DNA of 22,110 nucleotides, from NCBI GenBank assembly GCA_029861675.1, contig JAOTYV010000046.1, positions 1 through 22,110 of the forward strand. Reading direction: 5' to 3'. Below, piece by piece: positions 6,316 to 14,390 of this stretch (within the stretch, counting starts at the first letter, position 1; every line of letters starts with the position of its first letter). Made by a program: the position numbers and the translations under genes. The notes under the pieces were generated by a model. The model saw only the letters and a list, made by a program, of their open reading frames with translations, was not told the DNA's origin and ran no database searches. This DNA is from Alphaproteobacteria bacterium. Lineage in GTDB: Bacteria; Pseudomonadota; Alphaproteobacteria; UBA8366.

Positions 6316-7734
6316 ATGCGGAGAAACGGCGCGAGCCGCGCGCTGAAAAGCGGAGAGACCTTGGCCCTTTGGCGCATCGAGCTGCGTGAAATGGCGCAAC
6401 TTGCCACGCCAATCGTGCTGACCCAGTTCGCCTGGGTATCCATGCTGATTACCGACACGGCGATGATCGGCCGGCTCGGCGCCGATGCGCTTGCCGGTGC
6501 GTCGTTGAGCCTGATGGTCTTTTTCCTCGCCTATGTCGCCTATATCGGTGTGGTTACCGCGACCGCGGCGTTGGCCGCGCAAGCCTATGGCGCCCGCAAG
6601 CCCCGTACCCTGCGCCGCGTGATACGCCAGGGTCTCTGGGTCGCGATCGCCCTCACCGCCCCGACGCTCATCCTTTTCGACTATACGGTCGAGCTGCTGG
6701 CGGCGCTCGGCCAGCCGCCGGAAAGCCTGGGCTATGCGGACGCGTATATGAGCACGCTGAAATGGTGCCTGCCGTCGGTAATCGGGTTCGCCGTGCTACG
6801 GAATTTCGTCTCGGCGCTAAACCGCCCGGCGGTGGCGCTTTGGGTCATGATGGCCGGCGTGCCCATAAACGCCTTCCTGGACTACGCGCTGATCTTCGGG
6901 AATTTCGGTTTTCCCCGGCTGGAACTGGTTGGCGCCGGCATCGCCACGTCGGCAGTCAATGCGGCGCTGTTTCTGGTGCTCCTGGCGATCGCCGCCATTC
7001 ACAAACCATTCGCCCGCTATGCAATTCTTCGCCGGTTCTGGCGGTCGGACTGGTATCAGTTTCGCCGCATCTTCCAGATCGGACTGCCGATCGCCGGCAC
7101 GATGCTGCTCGAGGCGGGATTCTTTATCAGCGCCGTCTTCGTGGCCGGCCATTTCGGCACCGTTGTCGTCGCCGCGCATATGATCGCGATCCAACTGCCG
7201 CATGTCACCTTCATGGTGCCCATGGGAATGGCCCAGGCCGCAACGGTGCGGGTGGGACAGGCAGCCGGCCGGGGCGACGCAGCCGCCGCCTACAGGGCCG
7301 GCTGGATGGCGATCGCCTTGACCCTCGCCTTCATGTGCGTGATGACCGTGGTGGTGCTCGCCATCCCATCGGCCTTCGCCTCGATCTTCCTCGATCACGC
7401 GCGCGCCGACAGCGCCGCCGTTTTAGCGCTGGCGACCTCATTCCTGCTCTACGCCGCCTTTTTTCAGGCGGTGGACGGTATTCAGGCGGTGGCGGCCGGC
7501 GCGTTGCGCGGATTGAACGATACCGCCATCCCGATGGTCTTTGCCGCCATGTGTTATTGGGGCGTCGGCGGGCTGAGCGGCCTCTGGTTCGCCTTTGCCG
7601 GGGATATGGAAGGCGCGGGTCTCTGGCTCGGCTTTATTTTCGGGCTTGGCAGCGCGGCATTGCTGCTGGCGATGCGGTTCCGAACCATGACCCGGCGGCG
7701 CTACCTGCCGGTTCTATCCTCCGGCCAGAAGTGA
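6316..7734 (+). CDS. MATE-family multidrug/metabolite exporter
   Basis: A 472-residue integral membrane protein with the two MatE halves and about 12 hydrophobic helices. The N-terminal half opens with ELREMAQLATPIVLTQFAWV and TDTAMIGRLGADALAGAS, the usual MATE helix 1-2 signature. The second half begins around QFRRIFQIGLPIAGTMLLEAGFF and includes PMGMAQAATVRVGQAAGRGD. MATE proteins are inner-membrane exporters driven by Na+ or H+ gradients, exporting cationic drugs or metabolites. The ATG at 6316 is preferred because the upstream in-frame ATG at 6244 lies in front of a strong terminator; the ribosome-binding site is weak. It is convergent with the minus-strand gene ending at 7760. It may export a compound handled by the surrounding catabolic genes, but nothing proves this. 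Confidence 0.93.
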   Translation: MRRNGASRALKSGETLALWRIELREMAQLATPIVLTQFAWVSMLITDTAMIGRLGADALAGASLSLMVFFLAYVAYIGVVTATAALAAQAYGARKPRTLRRVIRQGLWVAIALTAPTLILFDYTVELLAALGQPPESLGYADAYMSTLKWCLPSVIGFAVLRNFVSALNRPAVALWVMMAGVPINAFLDYALIFGNFGFPRLELVGAGIATSAVNAALFLVLLAIAAIHKPFARYAILRRFWRSDWYQFRRIFQIGLPIAGTMLLEAGFFISAVFVAGHFGTVVVAAHMIAIQLPHVTFMVPMGMAQAATVRVGQAAGRGDAAAAYRAGWMAIALTLAFMCVMTVVVLAIPSAFASIFLDHARADSAAVLALATSFLLYAAFFQAVDGIQAVAAGALRGLNDTAIPMVFAAMCYWGVGGLSGLWFAFAGDMEGAGLWLGFIFGLGSAALLLAMRFRTMTRRRYLPVLSSGQK

Positions 7735-7759
7735 CACCGCATGGAACGACGGCCAAGCC

Positions 7760-8182
7760 TTACCGGTTGTAGGGAAAGCACCGCTCGCGGTCGAGCGTCA
7801 GGCCGAAATGCGCGCCCAGGTCGCGGATCGCCGCCTCGTGGTCGGGATAGGGATCGCGGTTGGCCACACCGACAATGACGATGCGGAAATCGGGATTGTC
7901 CTTGCCGCCGGGCGGCAACATCGCCGTGGCCAGACCGCCGCCTTCCGCGTCCCGCAGCGTCAGGAAAAGCGCCATCTCACGCTGAATATGGGCCTTGAGG
8001 CCGATATTCTGTTCGATGAAGATCGGTGACGTCGGCGTATAGGTGCCGGCGGCTTTCTCCTGCTCGATCAGGAAGTGTTTTTTGACCGCATGATCCATCA
8101 ATTGAGATTCCTGTTCGGCCTCCGCCTCGGTCTCGATACGGAACCAGGTCTTCTTATCGGCGGCGTCGCAAATAAACTTCAT
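7760..8182 (-). CDS. Protein of unknown function, 140 residues
   Basis: Not recognised as a known family. The protein starts MKFICDAADKKTWFRIETEAEA, is acidic in the first third, has no signal peptide, membrane segment or metal motif, and contains a Gly/Pro-rich turn (AMLPPGGKDN) before a hydrophobic strand RIVIVGVANRDPYPDH. It ends RERCFPYNR. The alternating strand/helix look suggests a small soluble alpha/beta protein. The ATG at 8182 is preferred to a longer non-ATG start at 8206. It follows the second oxygenase by 36 bp on the same strand and is probably co-transcribed with it, so an accessory role to that oxygenase is a reasonable guess. Codon use and GC content look like those of its neighbours. 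Confidence 0.75.
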   Translation of the reverse strand: MKFICDAADKKTWFRIETEAEAEQESQLMDHAVKKHFLIEQEKAAGTYTPTSPIFIEQNIGLKAHIQREMALFLTLRDAEGGGLATAMLPPGGKDNPDFRIVIVGVANRDPYPDHEAAIRDLGAHFGLTLDRERCFPYNR

Positions 8183-8218
8183 GCTGAAAAACCTACTTAA
8201 TTCCACCCATGCAGCCGG

Positions 8219-9316
8219 TCAAGTATCGAAGGCCTTCAACGGCGCATTGAGCACCGTATCCGGACCGACGATACCGCCGGGCCACGCTACAACAGCCGGG
8301 TCGCCGTGGCGCGCAAAATACGCCTCGGGCAACGGCCGGCAGCCCTTGTTCAGCAGCCAAATCCGCAGCAGATGGCGGCGGCCCGATTGCTCCGCATGAT
8401 CTTCGAAGGCCCGCCGCGAATGCATGATCACATGGTTGTTCAGGAACTGCATGTCGCCGCGTTCGAAGGCGATGTCCAGCCGCAATTCCGCGGCGAGGTC
8501 CTGCACCAGGGTCAGCGCCTCGCGTTGTTGCGGGGTCATCGGCGGCACGCCATCGTGCCGGTCGGCCGACCCCATATAGGTCGGCTCGATATTCGTGCTG
8601 AGATATCCTTCGTTAAAATTGAAAACGGGGATTTTGTACCACGGCGGCATGCCCGGCGGCACCTCGCCGCGCCGGTCCCGGTAATAGGGTTCGAGCAGCG
8701 CGCCCAGGAGGTCCGGGCGCCGTTCGACGACCGCGTTATATACCGCGACCGAGCTGCTGAGGCTGCTTTCCCCGCCCGATTTGGATGGATGCAGGCACAT
8801 CAGCCCGACGATGTCGCAGCAATCGACATGGAACGGAATCGTATCGTGCGAATACGGCCCGCGCTGGTTCGGATTGGCGACCGTTTGGCCGATATCGCAA
8901 ATATGGCCGAGTACATGGCCCTTGGCATTTTGCGAGGCCACCGACTCGCCGAGATACATCGACAGCCCCCAGAAGGCGATGGCGCATTGCGCCGCATCGA
9001 ACCGGTCCACCGGGAAACCCCGTATCTGCACGAAACCGCGGCCGTCCAGGATCTCCCGCCGCAAATCGGAAAGATCCCCGCCCAATGACGGCAGGGGAAA
9101 CCCATTCCGCGAAATATCCATGATCGGCACTGCTGCATCTTCCACCGAAACAATCGCCGCGGCGAGTTCGTCCACATGCGTCGGCGTTAAATGGAAAAGA
9201 TAGGCTGCACCGGCGCGCATTTCCTCGGCCGTCCAGCACGCGGGATCGAGGACCGGCTCGCGCGGCACCGCCGGCGCCCGCCTTCCCGGTTCACGAATAC
9301 TATTCAGATCGACCAT
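8219..9316 (-). CDS. TauD/TfdA-family Fe(II)/2-oxoglutarate dioxygenase, paralogue 2
   Basis: A 365-residue homologue of the oxygenase at 3903-4997. Triad His163-x-Asp165 (PFHVDCCD) and His299 (VIMHSRRAFED) with Arg318 (HLLRIWL) sit at nearly identical positions to paralogue 1. Both share FPLP.LG, EIL.GRGFV, SQN.KGH.LGH, DIVGL.CLH, SSV.VYN and RRGEVP.GM blocks. The chosen ATG at 9316 gives a length matching the paralogue; a TTG at 9364 would add 16 residues. It is divergent from the molybdenum-hydroxylase operon, with a 147-bp shared control region, and is followed by the 140-residue unknown gene. Substrate unknown; context suggests it may act on the same or a related compound as the hydroxylase. 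Confidence 0.92.
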   Translation of the reverse strand: MVDLNSIREPGRRAPAVPREPVLDPACWTAEEMRAGAAYLFHLTPTHVDELAAAIVSVEDAAVPIMDISRNGFPLPSLGGDLSDLRREILDGRGFVQIRGFPVDRFDAAQCAIAFWGLSMYLGESVASQNAKGHVLGHICDIGQTVANPNQRGPYSHDTIPFHVDCCDIVGLMCLHPSKSGGESSLSSSVAVYNAVVERRPDLLGALLEPYYRDRRGEVPPGMPPWYKIPVFNFNEGYLSTNIEPTYMGSADRHDGVPPMTPQQREALTLVQDLAAELRLDIAFERGDMQFLNNHVIMHSRRAFEDHAEQSGRRHLLRIWLLNKGCRPLPEAYFARHGDPAVVAWPGGIVGPDTVLNAPLKAFDT

Positions 9317-9367
9317 CTTCTTCGGCCTCGCACAGCCCAATAAAGCGCCCACACGCACGACCAAATT

Positions 9368-9402
9368 GTAACGCTACCATCGTTATTATAGATAGGGGTT
9401 AC
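9368..9402. promoter_or_regulatory. Imperfect dyad in the divergent oxygenase/hydroxylase control region
   Basis: GTAACGCTA (9368-9376) and TAGGGGTTAC (9393-9402) form an imperfect inverted repeat (GTAAC..CTA) around a 16-bp AT-rich centre containing TATTATAG. It lies between the diverging starts at 9316 and 9464, where an operator for a shared regulator would be expected. No regulator gene is nearby, so this is only a candidate site. Confidence 0.3.
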
Positions 9403-9463
9403 GAATGCGATAGAACCGCGGTCGAGCCGCAATGCATCAATCCGCCTCGGGGAGCCTCTCCGC

Positions 9464-10354
9464 ATGAAGGCAGCCGCCTTCGACTACACCCGCCCGCGCG
9501 ACTTGCCGGGACTGCTGCGCCAACTTTCCGGAAGCACCGACGCCAAGATCATCGCCGGCGGTCAATCCTTGGTGCCGATGATGGCGATGCGGCTGGTGCG
9601 GCCGGCATTGTTGGTCGACATCAATGACGTACAGGATTTGCAGAACATCACGCTGGAAGACGATTGTGTCGCAATCGGCGCCTGCACCCGGCAGGCCGAT
9701 GCCGAGGCCTCGGAAGTCATCCGGCAGCACCTGCCGTTGCTCGCCAAGGCCTTGCCTTTCGTCGGGCATGACCAGACGCGCAACCGCGGCACCGTCGGCG
9801 GCAGCCTGGCGCATGCGGATCCGTCGGCGGAAATCGTTCTTGTCGCGGTCACGCTGCAGGCCGAGTTGACCCTGGCGCGCGCCGATGGCGAACGCAGCGC
9901 AGCCACCGACGACTTCCTCGACGGGCCGATGACGACCACATTGGAAGAAGACGAATGCCTGACCGCCATCCGCTTCCCGCGCTGGACCGAAGCCGGGCGG
10001 GTCGGCGTCGGTTTCCACGAGGTTAGCCCGCGGGCCGGCGATTTCGCGGTGGTCGCGGCGGCGGCTCAGCTCCTGCTCGACGATGACGGTGTCTGCCGCC
10101 GCGCCGCGGTCGCCGTCGCCAACACGACGCCCATGCCGCTGCGGCTTGCGGCGGTCGAAAACGCTTTGGTTGGCGCCGCCATCGACCAAAATACGGCGCG
10201 CGACGCCGCCGCGCTGGCCGGCGCCCTGATCGACCCGCCATCCGACCTGCATGCCAGCGCGGCCGGCCGACGGCATATGGCGCGAACGCTCATCGAGCGG
10301 GCGATCCTGGATGCCGCCGGGCCGGCCGTTGCGGGAGGCCAAACGCATGGCTGA
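9464..10354 (+). CDS. Molybdenum hydroxylase, FAD-binding medium subunit (CoxM-like)
   Basis: A 296-residue FAD-binding subunit of the xanthine dehydrogenase/CO dehydrogenase family. It begins with FDYTRPRDLPGLLRQL and carries the two FAD loops, AGGQSLVPMM (31-40) and RNRGTVGGSLAHADPSAE (107-123 region), typical of CoxM/XdhB proteins. It accepts electrons from the iron-sulfur subunit and passes them to the electron acceptor. CGGGGAG at 9448-9454 is a good ribosome-binding site for the ATG at 9464. It is the first gene of a medium-small-large operon and overlaps the small subunit gene by 8 bp. It is cytoplasmic or loosely membrane-attached in known relatives. Confidence 0.95.
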   Translation: MKAAAFDYTRPRDLPGLLRQLSGSTDAKIIAGGQSLVPMMAMRLVRPALLVDINDVQDLQNITLEDDCVAIGACTRQADAEASEVIRQHLPLLAKALPFVGHDQTRNRGTVGGSLAHADPSAEIVLVAVTLQAELTLARADGERSAATDDFLDGPMTTTLEEDECLTAIRFPRWTEAGRVGVGFHEVSPRAGDFAVVAAAAQLLLDDDGVCRRAAVAVANTTPMPLRLAAVENALVGAAIDQNTARDAAALAGALIDPPSDLHASAAGRRHMARTLIERAILDAAGPAVAGGQTHG

Positions 10355-10847
10355 ACGAAACATCCGGCTTCGCGTCAACGGAGCGACCAGCGAAGGGATT
10401 GCCGAACCCCGGGTCACGCTGCTGGATTTCCTGCGCGATACGCTGCGCCTCACCGGGACGCATATGGGGTGCGAACACGGTATCTGCGGCGCATGCACGG
10501 TCATGTTCGACGGCGCGCCGGTGCGATCCTGCCTGATTTTCGCGGTGCAGGCGGAGGGACACGACATCACCACCGTGGAAGGTCTCGCCGATGAGGCCGG
10601 CGAGCTGAGCGTCCTGCAGGATTGTTTTTGGGAGACCCATGCCCTGCAATGCGGCTATTGCACACCCGGCATGCTGATCGCCGCGCAAGCGCTGCTCCAC
10701 CGCAACAACGACCCGGACGATGACGAGATACGCGACGCGATCAGCGGCAATCTGTGCCGCTGCACCGGTTACGGCCAGATCGTCGAAGCCATTCGCCTCG
10801 CAGCCGACCGGCTCAATCAGCGCACCAATCCGGGCGACCGGCCATGA
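10347..10847 (+). CDS. Molybdenum hydroxylase, [2Fe-2S] small subunit (CoxS-like)
   Basis: A 166-residue protein with two [2Fe-2S] domains. The N-terminal ferredoxin-like cluster uses Cys42, Cys47, Cys50 and Cys62 (GCEHGICGACTV). The C-terminal helical cluster uses Cys102, Cys105, Cys137 and Cys139 (QCGYCTPGM and CRCTGY). All eight ligands are present. It relays electrons from the molybdenum centre to FAD. The ATG at 10347 overlaps the end of the medium-subunit gene; an upstream in-frame extension to 10251 lies inside that gene and is not needed. Its stop overlaps the next start in an ATGA, so translation is coupled. Confidence 0.96.
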   Translation: MAERNIRLRVNGATSEGIAEPRVTLLDFLRDTLRLTGTHMGCEHGICGACTVMFDGAPVRSCLIFAVQAEGHDITTVEGLADEAGELSVLQDCFWETHALQCGYCTPGMLIAAQALLHRNNDPDDDEIRDAISGNLCRCTGYGQIVEAIRLAADRLNQRTNPGDRP

Positions 10848-13234
10848 GCGGGCCCGACCAACCCTACCGCTATGTGAGCCGTCACCGCCGGACCAAGGAA
10901 GACCGCCGTTTCATTGCCGGTCAGGGCCGCTATGTCGCCGACATCAACCTTCCGGACATGAAGCATGTGGCGCTGGTGGCGAGCCCGCACGCGAGCGCCC
11001 GCATTCTGTCGATCGACGCAGACACGGCGCTTGCCCTCGACGGCGTGCATGCCGTGCTGACCGGCGCGCAATTGCAGGCCGCGACCGAGTCGATACAGCA
11101 CGGCGTCCCGGCGCCCAATATTCGCTGGTATCCGCTGGCCCATGAAGCGGTGTGCTATGCCGGCGAGTGGGTTGCGGCGGTGGTCGCGGACAGCCGGCAC
11201 ATCGCCGAGGACGCCGCCGAACTGGTCGCGGTTCGTTACGAGGAACGGCCCGCGGTGGTCGATCCGGAAGAAGCGTTCGAGGCCGCCGATCGCCTGGTCC
11301 ACCCGGACCATGGCAGCAATATCCTGTTCCATCGCAAATTTGTCTGGGGCGCGGTCGAGGATGATTTTGCGGCCGCCGACAATAGCCTTTCCTTCCGCGT
11401 CAAGTGGGGGCGCAATTCCACAGTCCCGATCGAGACCTTTGGCGTGGTCGCTCAATGGCAACCGGGCGACGGCCTGTTGGATATCTGGGCCTCGATACAG
11501 ATGCCGAAATATTCCGACCAGATCGCCGAGTCGCTGCGCCTGGCGGGCAACCAGGTACGCGTCCACCAGGATGTTGACGTGGGCGGCAGCTACGGCGTCA
11601 AGCGCGGCCTGAAACATGCGATTCTGGCCGGCTATCTCGCGCGCGAACTAGGCTTCCCCGTCCGGCTGATTGAAGACCGGCTCGACAACATGTCCGGCGG
11701 AGATGCCCACGGCCCGGATCGAATATTCGACATGGAGGTCGCCTTCAACGGCGACGGCACGATCACGTCCATGAAAATTCGGGCGCTGGACGATTGCGGC
11801 GCCTATCCCGGCCGCGCGCCACTGCAACTGGGCAAGCCGGTCGGCTCGATCGTCGGCCCCTACCGCATCGGCAGCGTCGCCTATGAAGCGATTTCCGTGT
11901 GCACCAACAAGACCGCGCAGGTGGCGGTGCGCGGCTTCGGGCAAGCGCCGACCAACTTCGCGATCGAGACGGCGGTCGACAAGGTCGCGCGCTTCCTCGA
12001 TCTCGACCGGATCGAGCTGCGCCGCCGCAACTTCATACGCGCCGACGAATTCCCCTATACCATCCCGAGCGGCACCGCCTATGACAGCGGCGACTATCAT
12101 ACGGTGCAGCAGAAGGTTGCCGACCTGATCGACTATGAAGGCCTGATCGTCCGGCGGGACGCCATCCGCGACCGCGGCGGCCTTGCCGGTATCGGCATCT
12201 CGGCCTGCCTGGAGCCCGGCGGCGGCAACGCGGCGTTCGAACCGCTGTTCAACCCGAGCAACGACACCACCACCTGGATGGAATCCTGCACCGTCAAAGT
12301 GGACCGGCTCGGCGACGTTACCGTTTTGATCTGCACGTCCACTGCCGGACAGGGGCATCAGACATTGGCCGCCACCGTTGTCGGCGAAGTGCTGCACATC
12401 GACCCCGCGGAAATCCGCGTCGTGCATTCCGACTCCCTATCGAGCCTGCCGGGCAACAGCCCGGTGGCAAGCCGCATGGCGATCATGCTGGGCGGCGCGG
12501 CGCACCGGGCGGCCGAAACAGTGCGCGACCGGCTCATCACAATCGCGGCGCATTCTCTTAATCGGCCCGAAGCCACACTGGTTTATGCGGATAAATCGGT
12601 TCATGCCGCGGACGACCCGTCGACCGGCCTCGATTGGCAGGCGTTGGTTCGCATCTGCCACCGTCAATACCATCTCATGCCGCCCGGCATGGAGCCGGGG
12701 TTACAGGCCAGTCACACGCTGCAGGTCCCGAATGGCGGGGTGATGCCGACCGAGGACGGACGGGTGCAGATGTATCCCTGTTTTTCCTTCGAGGCGCACA
12801 TTCCGCTGCTCGAGATCGACCGTGGCACGGGCAAGGTGCGGATCCACGACTATGCCATTGCGCATGACTGCGGCACCGTCATCAGCCCGAGCATCGTCAA
12901 GGGCATGCTGCTGGGCGGCATTGCCCACGGCATCGGCGCGGCGCTGTATGAGAAATTCGAATACGACGCGACCGGTCAGCACCTGACCGGAACCTTCATG
13001 GACTACCTGCTGCCGTCGGCGCATGAAATCCCCGAAATCAAGATGGCCGAACACTGCACGCCGTCGCCGCTCACCACCCTCGGCCAGAAAGGCGCCGGAG
13101 AGGCCGGCTATATGGGTTCCGCCGCCGCGATCGCCAGCGCCGTGAACGACGCGCTGTTGCCGATCGGGCTCGAGGTGAGCGCCCTTCCCGTCAAGCTCGG
13201 TATACTGAGCGACCTGCTGAAAGATCACACATGA
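10844..13234 (+). CDS. Molybdenum hydroxylase, large Mo-cofactor subunit (CoxL/XdhA-like, not CO-type)
   Basis: A 796-residue large subunit binding the molybdopterin-cytosine-dinucleotide cofactor. The N-terminal hammerhead domain starts near RRTKEDRRFIAGQGRYVADI. The active-site loop reads AVRGFGQ (residues 361-367) and the catalytic glutamate is Glu753 in KGAGEAGYMG. The loop is not AYRCSFR, the signature of form I CO dehydrogenase, so this is a hydroxylase of an organic substrate, likely an N-heterocycle or aldehyde. Gene order medium-small-large is as in cox form I operons. The ATG at 10844 overlaps the small-subunit stop (ATGA), and its own TGA overlaps the next gene in the same way. Maturation genes (coxDEFG) are absent from the window. 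Confidence 0.93.
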   Translation: MSGPDQPYRYVSRHRRTKEDRRFIAGQGRYVADINLPDMKHVALVASPHASARILSIDADTALALDGVHAVLTGAQLQAATESIQHGVPAPNIRWYPLAHEAVCYAGEWVAAVVADSRHIAEDAAELVAVRYEERPAVVDPEEAFEAADRLVHPDHGSNILFHRKFVWGAVEDDFAAADNSLSFRVKWGRNSTVPIETFGVVAQWQPGDGLLDIWASIQMPKYSDQIAESLRLAGNQVRVHQDVDVGGSYGVKRGLKHAILAGYLARELGFPVRLIEDRLDNMSGGDAHGPDRIFDMEVAFNGDGTITSMKIRALDDCGAYPGRAPLQLGKPVGSIVGPYRIGSVAYEAISVCTNKTAQVAVRGFGQAPTNFAIETAVDKVARFLDLDRIELRRRNFIRADEFPYTIPSGTAYDSGDYHTVQQKVADLIDYEGLIVRRDAIRDRGGLAGIGISACLEPGGGNAAFEPLFNPSNDTTTWMESCTVKVDRLGDVTVLICTSTAGQGHQTLAATVVGEVLHIDPAEIRVVHSDSLSSLPGNSPVASRMAIMLGGAAHRAAETVRDRLITIAAHSLNRPEATLVYADKSVHAADDPSTGLDWQALVRICHRQYHLMPPGMEPGLQASHTLQVPNGGVMPTEDGRVQMYPCFSFEAHIPLLEIDRGTGKVRIHDYAIAHDCGTVISPSIVKGMLLGGIAHGIGAALYEKFEYDATGQHLTGTFMDYLLPSAHEIPEIKMAEHCTPSPLTTLGQKGAGEAGYMGSAAAIASAVNDALLPIGLEVSALPVKLGILSDLLKDHT

Positions 13235-14211
13235 TTATCGATATTCATGCCCATTACGCCCCGCAGGCCATGTTCGACGCGCTTCAGTCGTCAATGGGGG
13301 CGTTTCCGTCCGTCGAATTGCTGCAGCAGGACGGCAAATACCAACTGGCGTTTGCCGGCCGGTCCCCGACACGGCCGGTCATGCCCAAGCTGCGCGACGC
13401 CGAGGAGCGCCTGGCCTGGATGGCGGAACGCGGTATCGACCATCAGATATGCGGCGGCTGGCTCGACATGTTCGGCTACGAAATCGCGGGCGCGGAAGGC
13501 GCCGCCTGGAGCCGCATGATCAACGAGCACCTTCTGCGCGCGACCGAAAATCAGCCCGGACTGACGCCGCTGGCCAGCGTTCCCATGCAAGACGGTAAAC
13601 TGGCGGCCGAAGTGCTGCGCGAAGCGCTGGACATGGGCATGCCGGGCACCATGATCGCCGCGCAGCCGAAAGGCGAAGGCGGCAATCTCGACGATCCCGA
13701 TCTCGATCCGTTCTGGGAAACGGCGTCGGAGCGCGGCGCGGTCATTATCATTCATCCGGTCTTCGACACGCTGGACAAGCGGGTGCTCGATTACGACATG
13801 GTGAATGCGGTCGCCCGGCTCAACGACATGACCACCGCCTGCGCCCGCCTGCTGTTTTCCGGCCATTTCGTTAAATACAGCGGCGCCAAAGTCGTTCTGA
13901 GCACGGGCGGCGGCGGGCTGCCCTTCGTCATCGGACGCCTGGTGCGAAACTTTGACGCCCATCCCGGCCAGTATGCCGACCCGGAAGAAGGGCTGCGCCA
14001 GTGTTATTTCGACAGCATCGTGTTCCAGACCGACGCTTTGCGCTTCATGTGCGATAAATTCGGCGCCGGACGGATCATGCTGGGTTCGGATTATCCATTC
14101 CCGATTGGCGACCCGGCGCCGACCCGCGTGATCCAGGATGCCGACATTCCCGAAGCCGACAAAAATTTAATTCTCGGTGCGACGGCGGCCCGATTATTCG
14201 GCCTCGGCTGA
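13231..14211 (+). CDS. Amidohydrolase-2/ACMSD-family protein with catalytic His replaced
   Basis: A 326-residue TIM-barrel metalloenzyme of the aminocarboxymuconate-semialdehyde decarboxylase family (non-oxidative decarboxylases and hydrolases). Metal ligands are visible: His6 and His8 (DIHAHYAP), His175 (IIIHP) and Asp287 (GSDYPFPIGDP). The strand that usually ends in a catalytic His (xHGGG) reads VVLSTGGGG, so Thr225 stands where His228 of the Pseudomonas enzyme would be. The start overlaps the large-subunit stop (ATGA), making it the fourth gene of the hydroxylase operon. A hydroxylation followed by decarboxylation or ring-product hydrolysis is an attractive reading, but the missing His means the mechanism may differ from ACMSD. 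Confidence 0.88.
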   Translation: MIIDIHAHYAPQAMFDALQSSMGAFPSVELLQQDGKYQLAFAGRSPTRPVMPKLRDAEERLAWMAERGIDHQICGGWLDMFGYEIAGAEGAAWSRMINEHLLRATENQPGLTPLASVPMQDGKLAAEVLREALDMGMPGTMIAAQPKGEGGNLDDPDLDPFWETASERGAVIIIHPVFDTLDKRVLDYDMVNAVARLNDMTTACARLLFSGHFVKYSGAKVVLSTGGGGLPFVIGRLVRNFDAHPGQYADPEEGLRQCYFDSIVFQTDALRFMCDKFGAGRIMLGSDYPFPIGDPAPTRVIQDADIPEADKNLILGATAARLFGLG

Positions 14212-14390
14212 GCCGGTCCGGATACGATAACCACCGGAAACAGCAACCTAAAACATATTAGAATCAAAACAAATACAACCTATTTTTAACCATTTATTCA
14301 GCGCTTTAACCAACACTAGAGATTAGTCGCGGACGAGGCGCACATAGGGTGGCGTTGCAGTATTCCGGCCGCGGTCTTGGGGACTTGCCG
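14212..14390. other. AT-rich intergenic control region before the diguanylate cyclase
   Basis: About 180 bp with clearly lower GC than the genes on both sides, including runs such as AAAACATATTAG and TATTTTTAACC. It carries the two TTAACC sites listed separately. No open reading frame of interest and no terminator hairpin is seen. Confidence 0.6.
14286..14313 (+). promoter_or_regulatory. Two CtrA-type half-sites, 20 bp apart
   Basis: TTAACCAT at 14286-14293 and TTAACCAA at 14306-14313, in the same orientation and two helical turns apart, lie about 80-105 bp upstream of the diguanylate cyclase. TTAACCAT is an exact match to the alphaproteobacterial CtrA half-site, widespread upstream of cell-cycle, motility and c-di-GMP genes. 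Binding is inferred from the motif and position only. Confidence 0.45.

Noticed and set aside
6016..6582. Minus-strand open frame of 188 codons across the MATE leader
   Set aside because: It crosses the terminator and the start of the exporter, shows no family features and is Arg-rich in the way of antisense frames.
10844..13234. Carbon monoxide dehydrogenase (coxL)
   Set aside because: Gene order M-S-L fits, but the loop is AVRGFGQ, not AYRCSFR, and the accessory cox genes are missing, so CO oxidation is not supported.
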